The notes: generated from the sequence alone by a model not told the origin. 64,000 bases of DNA from Phycisphaerales bacterium (GCA_040221175.1 JAVJVK010000001.1:124001-188000); one strand, 5' to 3'. Shown: positions 18,676-29,440, numbered from the stretch's first letter. Numbers and translations: made by a program.

Positions 18676-20115
18676 CTAGACGCCCAGCACGATCGCCGCG
18701 CACTGGCCGCCCAAGGCATGCGTACAGGCGAGCACCCGCCGGAGTTCCACCGGCCGGGCCGGGGCGGCCGCGGCCGACAGGTCGCCCCGCGGCCGGCCGG
18801 GCTGCACCCGCGCGGGCAGGGTCTGGTGACGCAGGGCCATCGCGGCGGCGGCCACCAGCAGCGAGCCGCCGGCGGCCATGGTCTCGCCCACCTGCGGGCT
18901 CACCCAGCACAGCTCAACGCTCGCCGCGCGATCGCCGAGGACCTGCCTGAACGCGCGGGCCTCGGCCTCGTCCAGGGCCGCCTCGCCCGCCCCGTGGCAG
19001 AAGACCGCGTCGATCTCGTCGGCCCGCGTTCCCGCGTCCTTGAGGGCCAGGCCGATCGCCCGGGCCATCGCCTCGTCCAGGCCGTCGGCCGATCCGCCCG
19101 CCCGAGCGCCCAGGCCGGCCATGATCGGCCTGCCTTCGACCAGCGGCGCCACCGCCTGCGCCGCGCCGAAGCCCAGCAGCAGCGCGATCGTCTCGGCCTT
19201 CCGCGCGCGTGCCGCCTCGGGCTTCTCCAGGACGCACACCGCCGCCCCCTCGCCCGGCACGCTGCCGATGGCTTCGGGATCAAACGGCCGCACGATGTCG
19301 CCCGGATCGTCCATCCCCGCCCCCCCCGCGCTGGTCTCGGCCAGCCGCCCCGCCAGCCGCAGCCGCTCGATGGCCAGGTGGTTCACCCGGCTGTCGCCGC
19401 TGCCGGCCAGGCTCGCATCCGCATCGCCACGCTCGATGACGCGCATCGCCTCGCCGATGCTCAGCAAACCGCTCGCCTCGCCCGCCGTGATGGTGTTGCT
19501 GGGCCCCTTCGCTTGATGCAGGATGCTCACGTGGCAGGCCAGCATGTTGGGCAGGTACTTGAGCATCCACAGCGGGGTGAGCTGCCCCATGCCGACCCGG
19601 CCCCACCTGCCCATGTCCCACTCGCCCGCCTCGTCGGCCGCCGCGTGCATGGCCCGGGCCAGCTCGGGGATCTCCGGGGCCATGAGCGCCGCCCCCACGT
19701 GCGTGCCCAGCCGCGCGGGCGGGTAGGCCCGTTCGCCGCCGCCGTCCTCGTCTGCGAGCGAACCCAGCCCGGCGCCATACGTGCCAGGGCCCGCCGCCTC
19801 GTTGGCCGCCACGACGGCAAGCTGGATGTCCCGCGCCATCACCCGGGCGAACTTGCGGTAGTGCCTGGGCAGGTGGTCCTTCATGCTCAGGGCCGGCGCC
19901 TCGGCCGCGTACTGGCACGAGCACGCGCTGGCGTCCAGGGCCTCGGGCCGGCCGATCGCCACCCGCCCGGCGCACAGCCCCTCCCAGAACGCCCGGGCCC
20001 CCATCCCCAGCGGGCTGACCACGCCGATGCCCGTGATGGCGATGGGGGTGGCGATGGGGGTGGGGGTGGAAGTGGGGGTGGGGGTGGAAGTCGGGGATGC
20101 CGGTGGCCTGGCCAT
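18676..20115 (-). CDS. Beta-ketoacyl synthase-like protein lacking catalytic Cys (CLF-like)
   Basis: A 479-aa protein with the thiolase/ketosynthase fold. It has the N-terminal AITGIGVVSPLGMGARAFWE, the central GPSNTITAGEASGLLSIGEA, and the C-terminal GGQCAAIVLGV. Aligned by eye with FabF (TITTACAAG), the nucleophilic Cys is replaced by Glu. The first catalytic His survives in FCHGAG, but the second, normally in a GH motif, reads GE (VGETMAAGG). This pattern fits a chain-length-factor or other non-condensing KAS homologue. No partner synthase or acyl carrier gene is adjacent. The N-terminus has a Pro-Thr repeat (TSTPTPTSTPTP) encoded by a G/C-rich repeat. TACAGT lies 6 nt before the ATG, with no ribosome site. 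Confidence 0.75.
   Translation of the reverse strand: MARPPASPTSTPTPTSTPTPIATPIAITGIGVVSPLGMGARAFWEGLCAGRVAIGRPEALDASACSCQYAAEAPALSMKDHLPRHYRKFARVMARDIQLAVVAANEAAGPGTYGAGLGSLADEDGGGERAYPPARLGTHVGAALMAPEIPELARAMHAAADEAGEWDMGRWGRVGMGQLTPLWMLKYLPNMLACHVSILHQAKGPSNTITAGEASGLLSIGEAMRVIERGDADASLAGSGDSRVNHLAIERLRLAGRLAETSAGGAGMDDPGDIVRPFDPEAIGSVPGEGAAVCVLEKPEAARARKAETIALLLGFGAAQAVAPLVEGRPIMAGLGARAGGSADGLDEAMARAIGLALKDAGTRADEIDAVFCHGAGEAALDEAEARAFRQVLGDRAASVELCWVSPQVGETMAAGGSLLVAAAAMALRHQTLPARVQPGRPRGDLSAAAAPARPVELRRVLACTHALGGQCAAIVLGV
20044..20083 (+). repeat. G-run repeat (possible G-quadruplex) at the KAS-like gene start
   Basis: On the plus strand, five runs of five G occur at 20044-48, 20056-60, 20062-66, 20073-77 and 20079-83, separated by T or short spacers. 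On the minus strand this encodes the Pro-Thr repeat after the KAS-like start codon. It meets the usual G4 sequence pattern; folding is not shown. Confidence 0.5.
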
Positions 20116-20121
20116 GGGCCC

Positions 20122-20127
20122 ACTGTA
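20122..20127 (-). promoter_or_regulatory. Putative -10 box (TACAGT) for the KAS-like gene
   Basis: TACAGT on the minus strand ends 6 nt before the ATG at 20115, in the leaderless arrangement seen repeatedly in this window. No Shine-Dalgarno is visible. Confidence 0.4.
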
Positions 20128-20206
20128 TTGCCCGAGCGCCCGCCATACCGCCCTCCGCGTGGGTCCGGCACGCCCGCCGGTCAGCGCCGGAGGCCCACCC
20201 TGCCGA

Positions 20207-20212
20207 TACGGT
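20207..20212 (+). promoter_or_regulatory. Putative -10 box (TACGGT) before the GTG at 20218
   Basis: TACGGT ends 5 nt before a GTG codon. It supports that GTG as the start of the following membrane protein, for which no ribosome site is visible. Confidence 0.4.
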
Positions 20213-20217
20213 CTCTC

Positions 20218-20724
20218 GTGCCCACCCCCCACGCAACCCGCTCGCCCATCGCCAGGTTCGACACCGGCTGGCCGCTGGTGGTGGCCGGCCTGGCGCTGGT
20301 GGCCGCCGTGGTGCTCATCCCCGCGTGGGAGCAGCTCGAGCAGACCCGCTTCGAGCGCGACAAGCTGCTGGCCATGGACGCCCAGGGCCGCGAGCGGATC
20401 CGGCGGCAGGCCCGCTACCTGGCCGCCCTGGAGCGCGGCGACGAGGCCCTGGTCCGCTCGCTGGCCCTCGACCAGATGCGCCTCATCCCCGCCGGCCGCA
20501 CCGCCGTGCTCGAGCCGCCGCCGCCGGGCCCGGTTGACATCTTCGAGCCCCTGGAGCCCGCCCCGGTGACGATCCAGGCCGTCCGCCCGACCGACTCGAC
20601 GCTGGCCCGCCTGGCCCGCAGCGACCGCCTGCGCCCGTGGCTCATCGGGCTGGGGGCGCTCATGGTGCTGGTGGGGGTGGTGTCGGGGATGGGGACCGGT
20701 CAGGCCTCGCCCGGCAGGCGGTAG
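20218..20724 (+). CDS. Two-span membrane protein with helical middle
   Basis: 168 aa. An N-terminal membrane helix (WPLVVAGLALVAAVVLIPAW, about residues 19-38) is followed by a charged helical stretch (EQLEQTRFERDKLLAMDAQG). Next come a Pro-rich segment and a second helix near the C-terminus (WLIGLGALMVLVGVVSGMG). A septum- or envelope-type coiled-coil membrane protein is possible, but no family is recognised. The frame is open far upstream, antisense to the KAS-like gene. The GTG at 20218 is chosen because of the TACGGT box and the position of the first helix. It is convergent with the next gene, 9 bp away. Confidence 0.6.
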   Translation: MPTPHATRSPIARFDTGWPLVVAGLALVAAVVLIPAWEQLEQTRFERDKLLAMDAQGRERIRRQARYLAALERGDEALVRSLALDQMRLIPAGRTAVLEPPPPGPVDIFEPLEPAPVTIQAVRPTDSTLARLARSDRLRPWLIGLGALMVLVGVVSGMGTGQASPGRR

Positions 20725-20733
20725 CGGCGGGCC

Positions 20734-21414
20734 TCACGAAGCCAGACGCTCGCCCGCCGTTCCCTGGGCGATGATGCTCGCGCGCTCGCCCCCGCCGAAG
20801 CGCACCGTGAAGTACGCCGGGTTGCCGTCCTGGGTGCTGGTCTGGGCGGTCACCAGGTAGGTCACCATGCCGCTTGAGCCCGAGAACGAGCCGTCCTCGA
20901 AGCGCCGCTTCTTGGCGTTGAGCAGGAACTGGTACGGTCCATCGGGCCCCTCCTGCCGCAGGACCTTGTACGTCACCGCGCTGACCGCCTCGGGGTGCTC
21001 GCAATCGAAGGTGAAGCGCAGCGTGCCGCTCTCGAGCAGCTCGACCCGGAAGGCCGTGGGCGTGCCCGGGGGCGGGGCGGGCGTGCGGGTGGCCGGCTCG
21101 GGCAGCCGCGCGGCGGCGAACACCGCCTTGGGGTCGGGCGTGGTGCGGGCGAAGCCGCGGATCTGCACGACCATGCCCGACGCGGTCGAGCGCATCGTGC
21201 GGGCCGTGCGGCGATACTCGGCCCCCTTGGCCTCGCACTGGGCCTTGAGGGCCTCGTACTCGGCCTTGAGCGCGTCGGCCTGGGCGTGCAGGGCGGTGAG
21301 GTTGGCCAGCTGGCCGGCCTCCAGGCCGATGGTCGCTTCGGCAACCGTCCACACGGGCGCGTGCACGCCCACCCAGTCGATGGCCTCGGGCAGTTTTTCC
21401 GGGACGGTGGGCAT
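20734..21414 (-). CDS. Helical plus fibronectin-III-like protein, family A copy 1
   Basis: 226 aa from ATG 21414 (AGGAGA upstream). About residues 30-95 are a long helix rich in Ala, Glu and Lys (ALKAEYEALKAQCEAKGAEY). A short motif VVQIRGFART and a Pro-rich hinge (PEPATRTPAPPPGTP) follow. The C-terminal 110 residues form a beta domain resembling fibronectin type III (YKVLRQEGPDGPYQFL). It lacks a signal peptide. It is paralogous to the 233-aa protein at 35198-35899, sharing EY...R...AR, IxGFAR and the beta-domain layout. Both genes are preceded by 21-bp-period repeat arrays. Function unknown. Confidence 0.7.
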   Translation of the reverse strand: MPTVPEKLPEAIDWVGVHAPVWTVAEATIGLEAGQLANLTALHAQADALKAEYEALKAQCEAKGAEYRRTARTMRSTASGMVVQIRGFARTTPDPKAVFAAARLPEPATRTPAPPPGTPTAFRVELLESGTLRFTFDCEHPEAVSAVTYKVLRQEGPDGPYQFLLNAKKRRFEDGSFSGSSGMVTYLVTAQTSTQDGNPAYFTVRFGGGERASIIAQGTAGERLAS

Positions 21415-21571
21415 GGTCGGTCTCCTGTGCGAGTGGCTCCGCACGAGGTATCGAACGCTCCAGCGGCCGGCTCCAGCCAAAACCTCGCCACGGCCGAGAA
21501 AACCCGCCCGACGCGCAAGAGCTGCGGCCAAAGATCCCAAAACCCACCTGGCGCGGCCGCCAGCGGGGTTC

Positions 21572-21830
21572 GGATCGCGGTTTGGTCACCTCGGATCTCG
21601 GATCCGAGGTGACCAAACCCGGATCCGACATGACGAATCCCGGATCCGAGGTGACCAAAGCCGGATCCGACACGACCAAGCCGGGATCCGAGGTGACCGA
21701 TCCCGGATCCGTCCTGGCCGAGCCCGGATCCGTGGCGACGGATCCCGGATCGGCCAGGACGGATCGCGGATCTGTCATGTCCGAACCGAAACCCGTCAGG
21801 ACCGAACCCGGATCCGAGGGCCGGCATCGG
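21572..21830 (+). repeat. 21-bp tandem repeat array (about 12 units)
   Basis: Units start every 21 bp exactly from 21600 to 21810. Most begin with GGATCCG, followed by a variable middle such as AGGTGACCAAACCC, ACATGACGAATCCC or TGGCGACGGATCCC. Units at 21747, 21768 and 21789 are degenerate. Two units before 21600 (from 21572) are in phase, and one carries the unit sequence inverted. It lies 158 bp upstream of the start of the 226-aa gene and 164 bp upstream of the divergent FG-GAP gene. 21 bp is close to two helical turns, so each core faces the same side of the DNA. Because 21 is a multiple of 3, all frames read as heptapeptide repeats, but I see no gene that would use them. Confidence 0.9.
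21581..21617 (+). repeat. 17-bp perfect inverted repeat at the array edge
   Basis: TTTGGTCACCTCGGATC (21581-21597) and GATCCGAGGTGACCAAA (21601-21617) are exact reverse complements separated by TCG. This could form a stable hairpin in DNA or RNA, or a strong palindromic protein site at the gene-proximal end of the array. Confidence 0.85.
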
Positions 21831-21993
21831 GGAGCGGGGATGGGGCCATGGGGGGCGGCCATACGTTCCCGGGTTTCCGGTGGGCGGGCTCTCGAACGCT
21901 TCGGCGTGGTCCAGCCTGGGCTCCCGCGCCGCCGCCAGTTGCCCTTGCAGCGCCGGGCGTTTTTGGGTATGCTGGGCGCCGGAGGAGAACCCC

Positions 21994-23805
21994 ATGCCGC
22001 CCAGACCGCTCGCGTCGAGCACGCCCCTGAGAGTCCCCGCCCTGGTGGCCGCTGCGGGGCTGGCGTTGGCCCCGGCCGTGGCCCGCGCCCAAGGCCCGCT
22101 CGGCGAGCCATTCCCCGCAATGCTGGAACTCGCGGACCTGGATGGGGAAATCGGTTTCTCCTTGAGCGGTGTGGATGCTGGCGAATACAGCGGCGGGTCG
22201 GTCGCTTCTGCGGGCGATATCAATGGCGACGGAGTGGGCGACGTCATCATCGGGGCGACGCTGGGCAGTCGTGGCCGTGGGGCGGGCTACGTTGTGTTCG
22301 GACGCGATGCCCGGATGGGGGGCTTTCCCAGCACCGTCGAGTTGGCCGACCTCGATGGGACCGACGGCTTCCGCGTGGAGGGCGTCGACACGGGAGACTA
22401 CAGCGGCTGGTCGGTTGCCTCTGCGGGCGACGTGAATGGCGATGGGATCGGTGATGTCATCATTGGTGCGCCGAAGGCCGATCCCGTCGGGCGTCCATTT
22501 GCAGGCCAGAGCTATGTGATCTTCGGCCGCGACACTGCGGTGGCGGGGTCCTTCCCTCCCATCGTTCAACTCGCGGATCTGGATGGCACCGACGGTTTTC
22601 GTCTGGAGGGTGTGCACAGTTCGGATTACAGCGGTCAGTCGGTCGCGTCGGCAGGCGACGTGAATGGCGACGGCGTTGGCGATGTCATCATCGGTGCCGC
22701 GGGCAGCCCGTTGTTTGGCTATGCGCATGCCACGGCGAGCTTTGTCTTCTTCGGGCGCGACACGTCTGCGGGGGAGACTTTTCCCGCCGTGATCCAACTC
22801 GCCGACTTGGACGGTTCCAACGGCTTCCGCCTCGATGGCGTCGAGTTAGGTGATCAGAGCGGTCGTTCGGTTGCGTCCGCGGGCGACGTGAACAACGACG
22901 GCTTGGATGACATCATCATCGCTGCTCCTGGGGCCCGCAACGGTGAGAGCTACGTGGTCTACGGCCGTGATGCCGCTGCGGGTGCAGCCTTCCCGAGCGC
23001 GCTGCCCCTGGCCGATCTGGATGGCACTACGGGTTTTCGGCTGGTGGGTCCCGACGCGGACGAATTCAGTGGTGATTCTGTCGCCTCGGCGGGTGACGTC
23101 AATGGGGACGGGATCGCTGACATCATCATCAGCGCGCGACTCGCCAGTCCCCACCGAAGCTGGGTGGTCTTTGGTCGCGATGCCTCGTCGGGCGTGCCCT
23201 TTCCCGCCAGCTTTTTCTTGGCGGATCTGGACGGGACTACAGGGTTCGGCTTAGAAGGCGTCGATATTGGCGACGGGGTCCCCTCGGTCGCCTCGGCCGG
23301 TGATCTGAACGGTGATCGCGTTGGTGACATCATCATCGGCGCAGAACGCGCCGATCCCGGTGGCCGATCCGGAGCTGGCGAGAGCTACGTGGTCTTCGGG
23401 CGCGACATCCAGGCGGGCTCCTCCTTCCCTGCTGCAATCCAACTGGCCGATCTCGATGGGCGGACCGGCTTCACGCTCAATGGCGTAGCAGCGTTAAACT
23501 TCAGCGGCCGGTCGGTCGCATCGGCGGGAGACGTGAACGGCGACGGCATCGGTGACATCATCATCGGGGCTCCCTCCACCGGTTACAGCCCGGAAGGCGG
23601 TACGAGCTTCGTGGTTTACGGCCGCGACCTCGCGCCGTGCCGCGCCGACGTGGATGGCGACGGCGAGTTGACGGTGTTTGACTTCATGGAGTTCTGCAAC
23701 CTCTTCGACATTGGCGACCCCCGCGCCGACTTCGACGACGACGGCGCGTTCACCATCTTCGACTTCCTGGCCTTTCAGAACGCGTTCGACCTGGGGTGCC
23801 CGTAG
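21994..23805 (+). CDS. Secreted seven-bladed FG-GAP propeller with dockerin
   Basis: 603 aa from ATG 21994 (GGAGGAG upstream), with a signal peptide ending AVARAQG. Seven very regular repeats of about 72 residues carry SVASAGDVNGDGIGDVIIGAP-type calcium loops, then SYVVFGRD and LADLDGTDGFRLEGVD. This is the most uniform propeller of the three in the window, which suggests recent internal duplication. The dockerin pair (DVDGDGELTVFDFMEFCNLF, DFDDDGAFTIFDFLAFQNAF) ends LGCP, with an extra Cys in the first loop region. It shares the 579-bp intergenic region holding the 21-bp array with the divergent 226-aa gene. Confidence 0.88.
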   Translation: MPPRPLASSTPLRVPALVAAAGLALAPAVARAQGPLGEPFPAMLELADLDGEIGFSLSGVDAGEYSGGSVASAGDINGDGVGDVIIGATLGSRGRGAGYVVFGRDARMGGFPSTVELADLDGTDGFRVEGVDTGDYSGWSVASAGDVNGDGIGDVIIGAPKADPVGRPFAGQSYVIFGRDTAVAGSFPPIVQLADLDGTDGFRLEGVHSSDYSGQSVASAGDVNGDGVGDVIIGAAGSPLFGYAHATASFVFFGRDTSAGETFPAVIQLADLDGSNGFRLDGVELGDQSGRSVASAGDVNNDGLDDIIIAAPGARNGESYVVYGRDAAAGAAFPSALPLADLDGTTGFRLVGPDADEFSGDSVASAGDVNGDGIADIIISARLASPHRSWVVFGRDASSGVPFPASFFLADLDGTTGFGLEGVDIGDGVPSVASAGDLNGDRVGDIIIGAERADPGGRSGAGESYVVFGRDIQAGSSFPAAIQLADLDGRTGFTLNGVAALNFSGRSVASAGDVNGDGIGDIIIGAPSTGYSPEGGTSFVVYGRDLAPCRADVDGDGELTVFDFMEFCNLFDIGDPRADFDDDGAFTIFDFLAFQNAFDLGCP

Positions 23806-23826
23806 CCGAGGGCTCTACCCTCCCTC

Positions 23827-24315
23827 GTGCCCCCCGCCCCCCCCACGCCCCTCACCTTCCGCCCCCGACACCGCCTCACCCACGCGCGCGAGTTCCAGGC
23901 CGTGTATGCCGCCCGCTGCCGCAAGAGCGCCGGGCCGCTGACGGTCCACGCCATGCCCACCGCCCGGCCCGAGCCGCGGCTGGGGCTGTCGGTCGGCAGG
24001 AAGGTCGGCAAGGCCCACGTCCGCGTGGCCGCCAAGCGGGCGATCCGCGAGGCCTTCCGCCACGTGCAGCACGACCTGCCGGCGTGGGAAGCCGGAGAGG
24101 GCGATGAGCGCCGGAGCGGCCGCTACGACATGATCGTCCAGGTCCGCCCCCACGAGCCGTTGCCGAGCGCCGAGTACCAGCGGTTGTTGCTGGAGCTTGC
24201 CCATGCTTGCCACGAGGTCTGGGCCAAGCGCATCGCCAAGGGCCACCGCCCGCAACACGCTGCCCCCCGACGATCCGACCCCCAACAATCACGCGATGCA
24301 CGCCCCGGACCATGA
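23827..24315 (+). CDS. rnpA: Ribonuclease P protein component
   Basis: 162 aa, GTG start. The RNR-type RNA-binding motif is visible as [22 protein letters not shown]-like sequence (about residues 58-79), and the N-terminus has [20 protein letters not shown]. RnpA aids the RNase P RNA in removing 5' leaders from pre-tRNA. It is longer than the usual 110-130 aa, with a Pro-rich start and a C-terminal extension that overlaps yidD. TACCCT lies 5 nt before the GTG. The usual neighbour rpmH is absent: the upstream gene is a dockerin protein. Confidence 0.92.
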   Translation: MPPAPPTPLTFRPRHRLTHAREFQAVYAARCRKSAGPLTVHAMPTARPEPRLGLSVGRKVGKAHVRVAAKRAIREAFRHVQHDLPAWEAGEGDERRSGRYDMIVQVRPHEPLPSAEYQRLLLELAHACHEVWAKRIAKGHRPQHAAPRRSDPQQSRDARPGP

Positions 24316-24637
24316 CGGCCCCCGCCCCTGGCTGGCCAGCCCGCTGCGCCGGCTGGCGATCGCGCCCTTCACCGGGCCCATCCGCCTCTACCGCCTGACG
24401 CTCAGCCCCTTCATCGGCGGCCAGTGCCGCTTCGAGCCCACGTGCAGTTGCTACGCGCTGGACGCCTATCACACCCACGGGCCGATCAAGGGCACGCGCC
24501 TGACGCTCTGGCGGCTCGTGCGGTGCCAGCCGCTGGTCAAGGGCGGGTACGACCCGGTGCCGCCGGCGGGGTCGGCGGGGCCGGCGGGGTCGGCTCGCGC
24601 AGCGCATCGGCACGCGGCGCGTTCTAGTCAGGGCTAA
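24296..24637 (+). CDS. yidD: Membrane protein insertion efficiency factor YidD
   Basis: 113 aa. Family signature: [20 protein letters not shown], then [21 protein letters not shown] and GGYDPVPP. YidD assists YidC-dependent insertion at the inner membrane. The start at ATG 24296 overlaps the rnpA end by 20 bp, the usual rnpA-yidD arrangement; in-frame ATGs nearer 24200 are possible. The C-terminal tail is low-complexity Ala/Gly/Ser. yidC itself is not within the window. Confidence 0.9.
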   Translation: MHAPDHDGPRPWLASPLRRLAIAPFTGPIRLYRLTLSPFIGGQCRFEPTCSCYALDAYHTHGPIKGTRLTLWRLVRCQPLVKGGYDPVPPAGSAGPAGSARAAHRHAARSSQG

Positions 24638-24685
24638 CATAGTGCGGGCTGGCCCCGCCGGCCCGGTTCTGGATGGAGGCCGCAT

Positions 24686-25300
24686 TTGCCCAGGCTGCCA
24701 GCGGCCGCCCGCCGCGCCCAATTGCTCGAGACCGCCGCCGAGCTCTTCGCCGAGCACGGCTACGCCCGCGCGACCACCAGCCAGCTGGCCAAGGCCGCCG
24801 GCGTCACCGAGCCGATCATCTACCGCCACTTCGGCTCCAAGCGCGACCTGTTCATCGCCCTGGTGCGACGGACCAGCGAGGAGACCATCGCCTTCTGGGA
24901 AGAGCAGCTGGCGCGGGCCACCACGCCCGCCGAGCGGCTCTCGACGCTGGTGGACGGCAACCCGATGGTGCACCCCAGGTTCAGCGACGCCTACCGCGTG
25001 ATCCTCCAGGCCATCACCGAGGTGGGCGACGCCGGGATCGCGGGCGCCCTGCGCGAGCACATGGACACGGTCCACGCCTTCCTCATGAAGGAGATCGAGA
25101 ACGGGCAGGCCGCCCACAAGGTCACCGCCCGCTACAGCCCCGAACTCATCGCCTGGCTGCTCATCGACGTGGGGCTGGGCTTCGGCGTGCTGACGGCCTG
25201 GGGCGTGGAGGGCCACGGCAAGGACGCCGGCGGCAAGCACGTCAGCGACGCCATCAAGCGCATGCTGCTGGGCAAGGCCAAGACCGAGGCCGATCGCTAA
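24686..25300 (+). CDS. TetR-family transcriptional regulator
   Basis: 204 aa, TTG start at 24686 with GGAGG 7 nt upstream. The N-terminal helix-turn-helix is clear (LLETAAELFAEHGYARATTS, then AKAAGVTEPIIYRHFGSKRD). The C-terminal ligand-binding domain is all-helical and has no recognisable specificity. It stands 34 bp before mutS, but its own targets cannot be inferred. Confidence 0.88.
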   Translation: MPRLPAAARRAQLLETAAELFAEHGYARATTSQLAKAAGVTEPIIYRHFGSKRDLFIALVRRTSEETIAFWEEQLARATTPAERLSTLVDGNPMVHPRFSDAYRVILQAITEVGDAGIAGALREHMDTVHAFLMKEIENGQAAHKVTARYSPELIAWLLIDVGLGFGVLTAWGVEGHGKDAGGKHVSDAIKRMLLGKAKTEADR

Positions 25301-25321
25301 GCCGGCCACCGCCGACGCTTC

Positions 25322-25327
25322 TACGCT
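25322..25327 (+). promoter_or_regulatory. Putative -10 box (TACGCT) for a leaderless mutS
   Basis: TACGCT ends 7 nt before the mutS ATG at 25335. No ribosome site is present in the gap. Confidence 0.45.
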
Positions 25328-25334
25328 CTGGCGG

Positions 25335-28030
<2,696 letters not shown>

Positions 28031-28034
<4 letters not shown>

Positions 28035-28723
28035 CGACCAGGCCGACAACAAGGCCCACAACCAGAGCCGTCATCTTCGACGTCGACGGCGTGCTCGTCC
28101 GCACCGACGCGCTGCACGAGAAGTCGTGGCGGGCGCTGGCCGAACAGGAAGGCCTGCCCTTCCCCCATGACCTGCCCGACAGGCTCCGCGGCGTCAGCCG
28201 GGAGCGATCCTTAGAACTCGTCCTGGGCGATGCCTTCGTTCGCTACACGCCCGACGAGCGCACCGCCCTCATGGCGCGCAAGAACGCGGCGTTCCTCGAG
28301 GAAGTGAACGCCATGACCCCCGCCGACGCGCTGCCGGGCGTGCGCGAGCTGCTCATCTCGCTGCGTGAGTCGGGCCTCAAGCTCGCCGCCGCCTCGGCCA
28401 GCCGCAACGCGCGGGTCGTGCTTGACCGCGTCGAACTTATAAAGTATCTCGACGCCATCGTCGACGGCCACGACGCACCCAAAGCCAAGCCCGATCCCCA
28501 GTGCTTCCTCCTCGCGGCCGAGAAGGTGGGTTGTGGATCCAAGAACTGCATCGTCGTCGAGGATGCCCCCGCCGGCGTCGAAGCGGCGCTCAGGGCGGGC
28601 ATGCGGGTGGTGGGGGTGGGGCCGGTCGAGCGCGACCCGCGCGTGGCGCTGGGCGCCGCGTCGCTTGCGAGCATCTCCGCCGCGGACCTGCTTCAACTGC
28701 CCGACCGCGCCCGCCACGCGTAG
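28031..28723 (+). CDS. pgmB: HAD-family hydrolase, beta-phosphoglucomutase-like
   Basis: 230 aa, GTG start overlapping mutS by 4 bp. HAD motifs: I FDVDGVLVRTDALHEKSW, II SAS (AAASASRNA), III KAKPDPQCF and IV VVEDAPAGVEAALRAGM. The second Asp of DxD is present, as in phosphoglucomutases. The cap-region sequence GVSRERSLELVLG is typical of beta-phosphoglucomutases, which interconvert beta-glucose 1- and 6-phosphate. Other sugar-phosphate phosphatases share these motifs, so the exact substrate is inferred. A 10-residue Thr/Arg/Pro repeat precedes the first strand. The 3' end overlaps the convergent gene by 31 bp. Confidence 0.8.
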
Positions 28724-29379
28724 TACCCGCTGCCCGCCAGGGCCACCAGCCCCGCCGCGGGCCACAGCGCGTCGGCCCCGAAGTGCGCGGCCATCGGCGC
28801 CCCGAGCACCACGCCCGCCAGGAAGCCCGCCAGCAGCAGCACCAGCAGCCCGAACCGCCACGGCTCAACCCGCTGGCCGCGCAGGCGCGCCCCCAGCAGG
28901 AAGCCCAGGTCCGTGGCGATGCCCGTCAGGTGCGTGGTCCGCACGATCAGGCCCATGTACGTCGAGGCCATCGCGTTCTGCAGCCCCGCGGCCATCGCGG
29001 CCAGCGACGCGGCCAGGAGCACGCTCGCGTCGGCCGCCAGGGCCGCGCCCGCCAGCAGCCCGCCCTCGACCAGCAGCACCAGCCCGTACCGCCGCCCGAG
29101 CTTGAGCGACCGCCCGTGGATCACGATGCCGCACACGCACGCCCCGAGCACGAACGCCGCCACCACCGCCAGCGTCGCGCCCGCCGCGGCCCACGCCTGG
29201 CTGGACACCTCCGCCCCCAGCGCCGCCACCGAGCCGGTCACGTGCGTCACCGTGCGCCCGGTGACCGCGACCAGCACGGCGTCGACGTAGCCGGCGACCA
29301 TGGCCAGCCCCGCGCCACCCGCCATCGCCACCCCAGCGCGGAGGGGCGAGGTCTGCGACGAACCAACGCGATACGGCAC
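28693..29379 (-). CDS. DUF1275/YoaK-family membrane protein
   Basis: 228 aa from the GTG at 29379 (GGAGG 6 nt upstream); further upstream the frame is only open by chance. About six membrane helices. Family landmarks are GYVDAVLV, THVTGSVAALG, LQNAMAS and RTTHLTGIATDLG. This is the DUF1275 pattern, whose transport or regulatory role is not established. It is divergent from the EamA gene, 61 bp apart, and its tail overlaps the HAD gene. Confidence 0.85.
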   Translation of the reverse strand: MPYRVGSSQTSPLRAGVAMAGGAGLAMVAGYVDAVLVAVTGRTVTHVTGSVAALGAEVSSQAWAAAGATLAVVAAFVLGACVCGIVIHGRSLKLGRRYGLVLLVEGGLLAGAALAADASVLLAASLAAMAAGLQNAMASTYMGLIVRTTHLTGIATDLGFLLGARLRGQRVEPWRFGLLVLLLAGFLAGVVLGAPMAAHFGADALWPAAGLVALAGSGYYAWRARSGS

Positions 29380-29428
29380 GGCGAGCCTCCAAAAACACGG
29401 GGCCAATGCTACCCGGCGCGCGGGCCAA

Positions 29429-29434
29429 TACGCT
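29429..29434 (+). promoter_or_regulatory. Putative -10 box (TACGCT) for a leaderless EamA gene
   Basis: TACGCT ends 6 nt before the ATG at 29441, identical to the box before mutS. No Shine-Dalgarno is visible. Confidence 0.45.
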
Positions 29435-29440
29435 TGCACC

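Noticed and set aside
18616-20217. Very long plus-strand open frame opposite the KAS-like gene
   Set aside because: It is antisense to a clear ketosynthase-fold gene and is Arg/His/Pro-rich; only its 3' end (20218-20724) encodes a plausible protein.
21572-21830. CRISPR array
   Set aside because: Repeats are 21 bp without separate spacers, directly adjacent and degenerate, with no cas genes nearby.
22904-23650. Internal DNA repeats in the FG-GAP gene as a separate repeat element
   Set aside because: They are the coding repeats of the propeller blades and are kept in frame.
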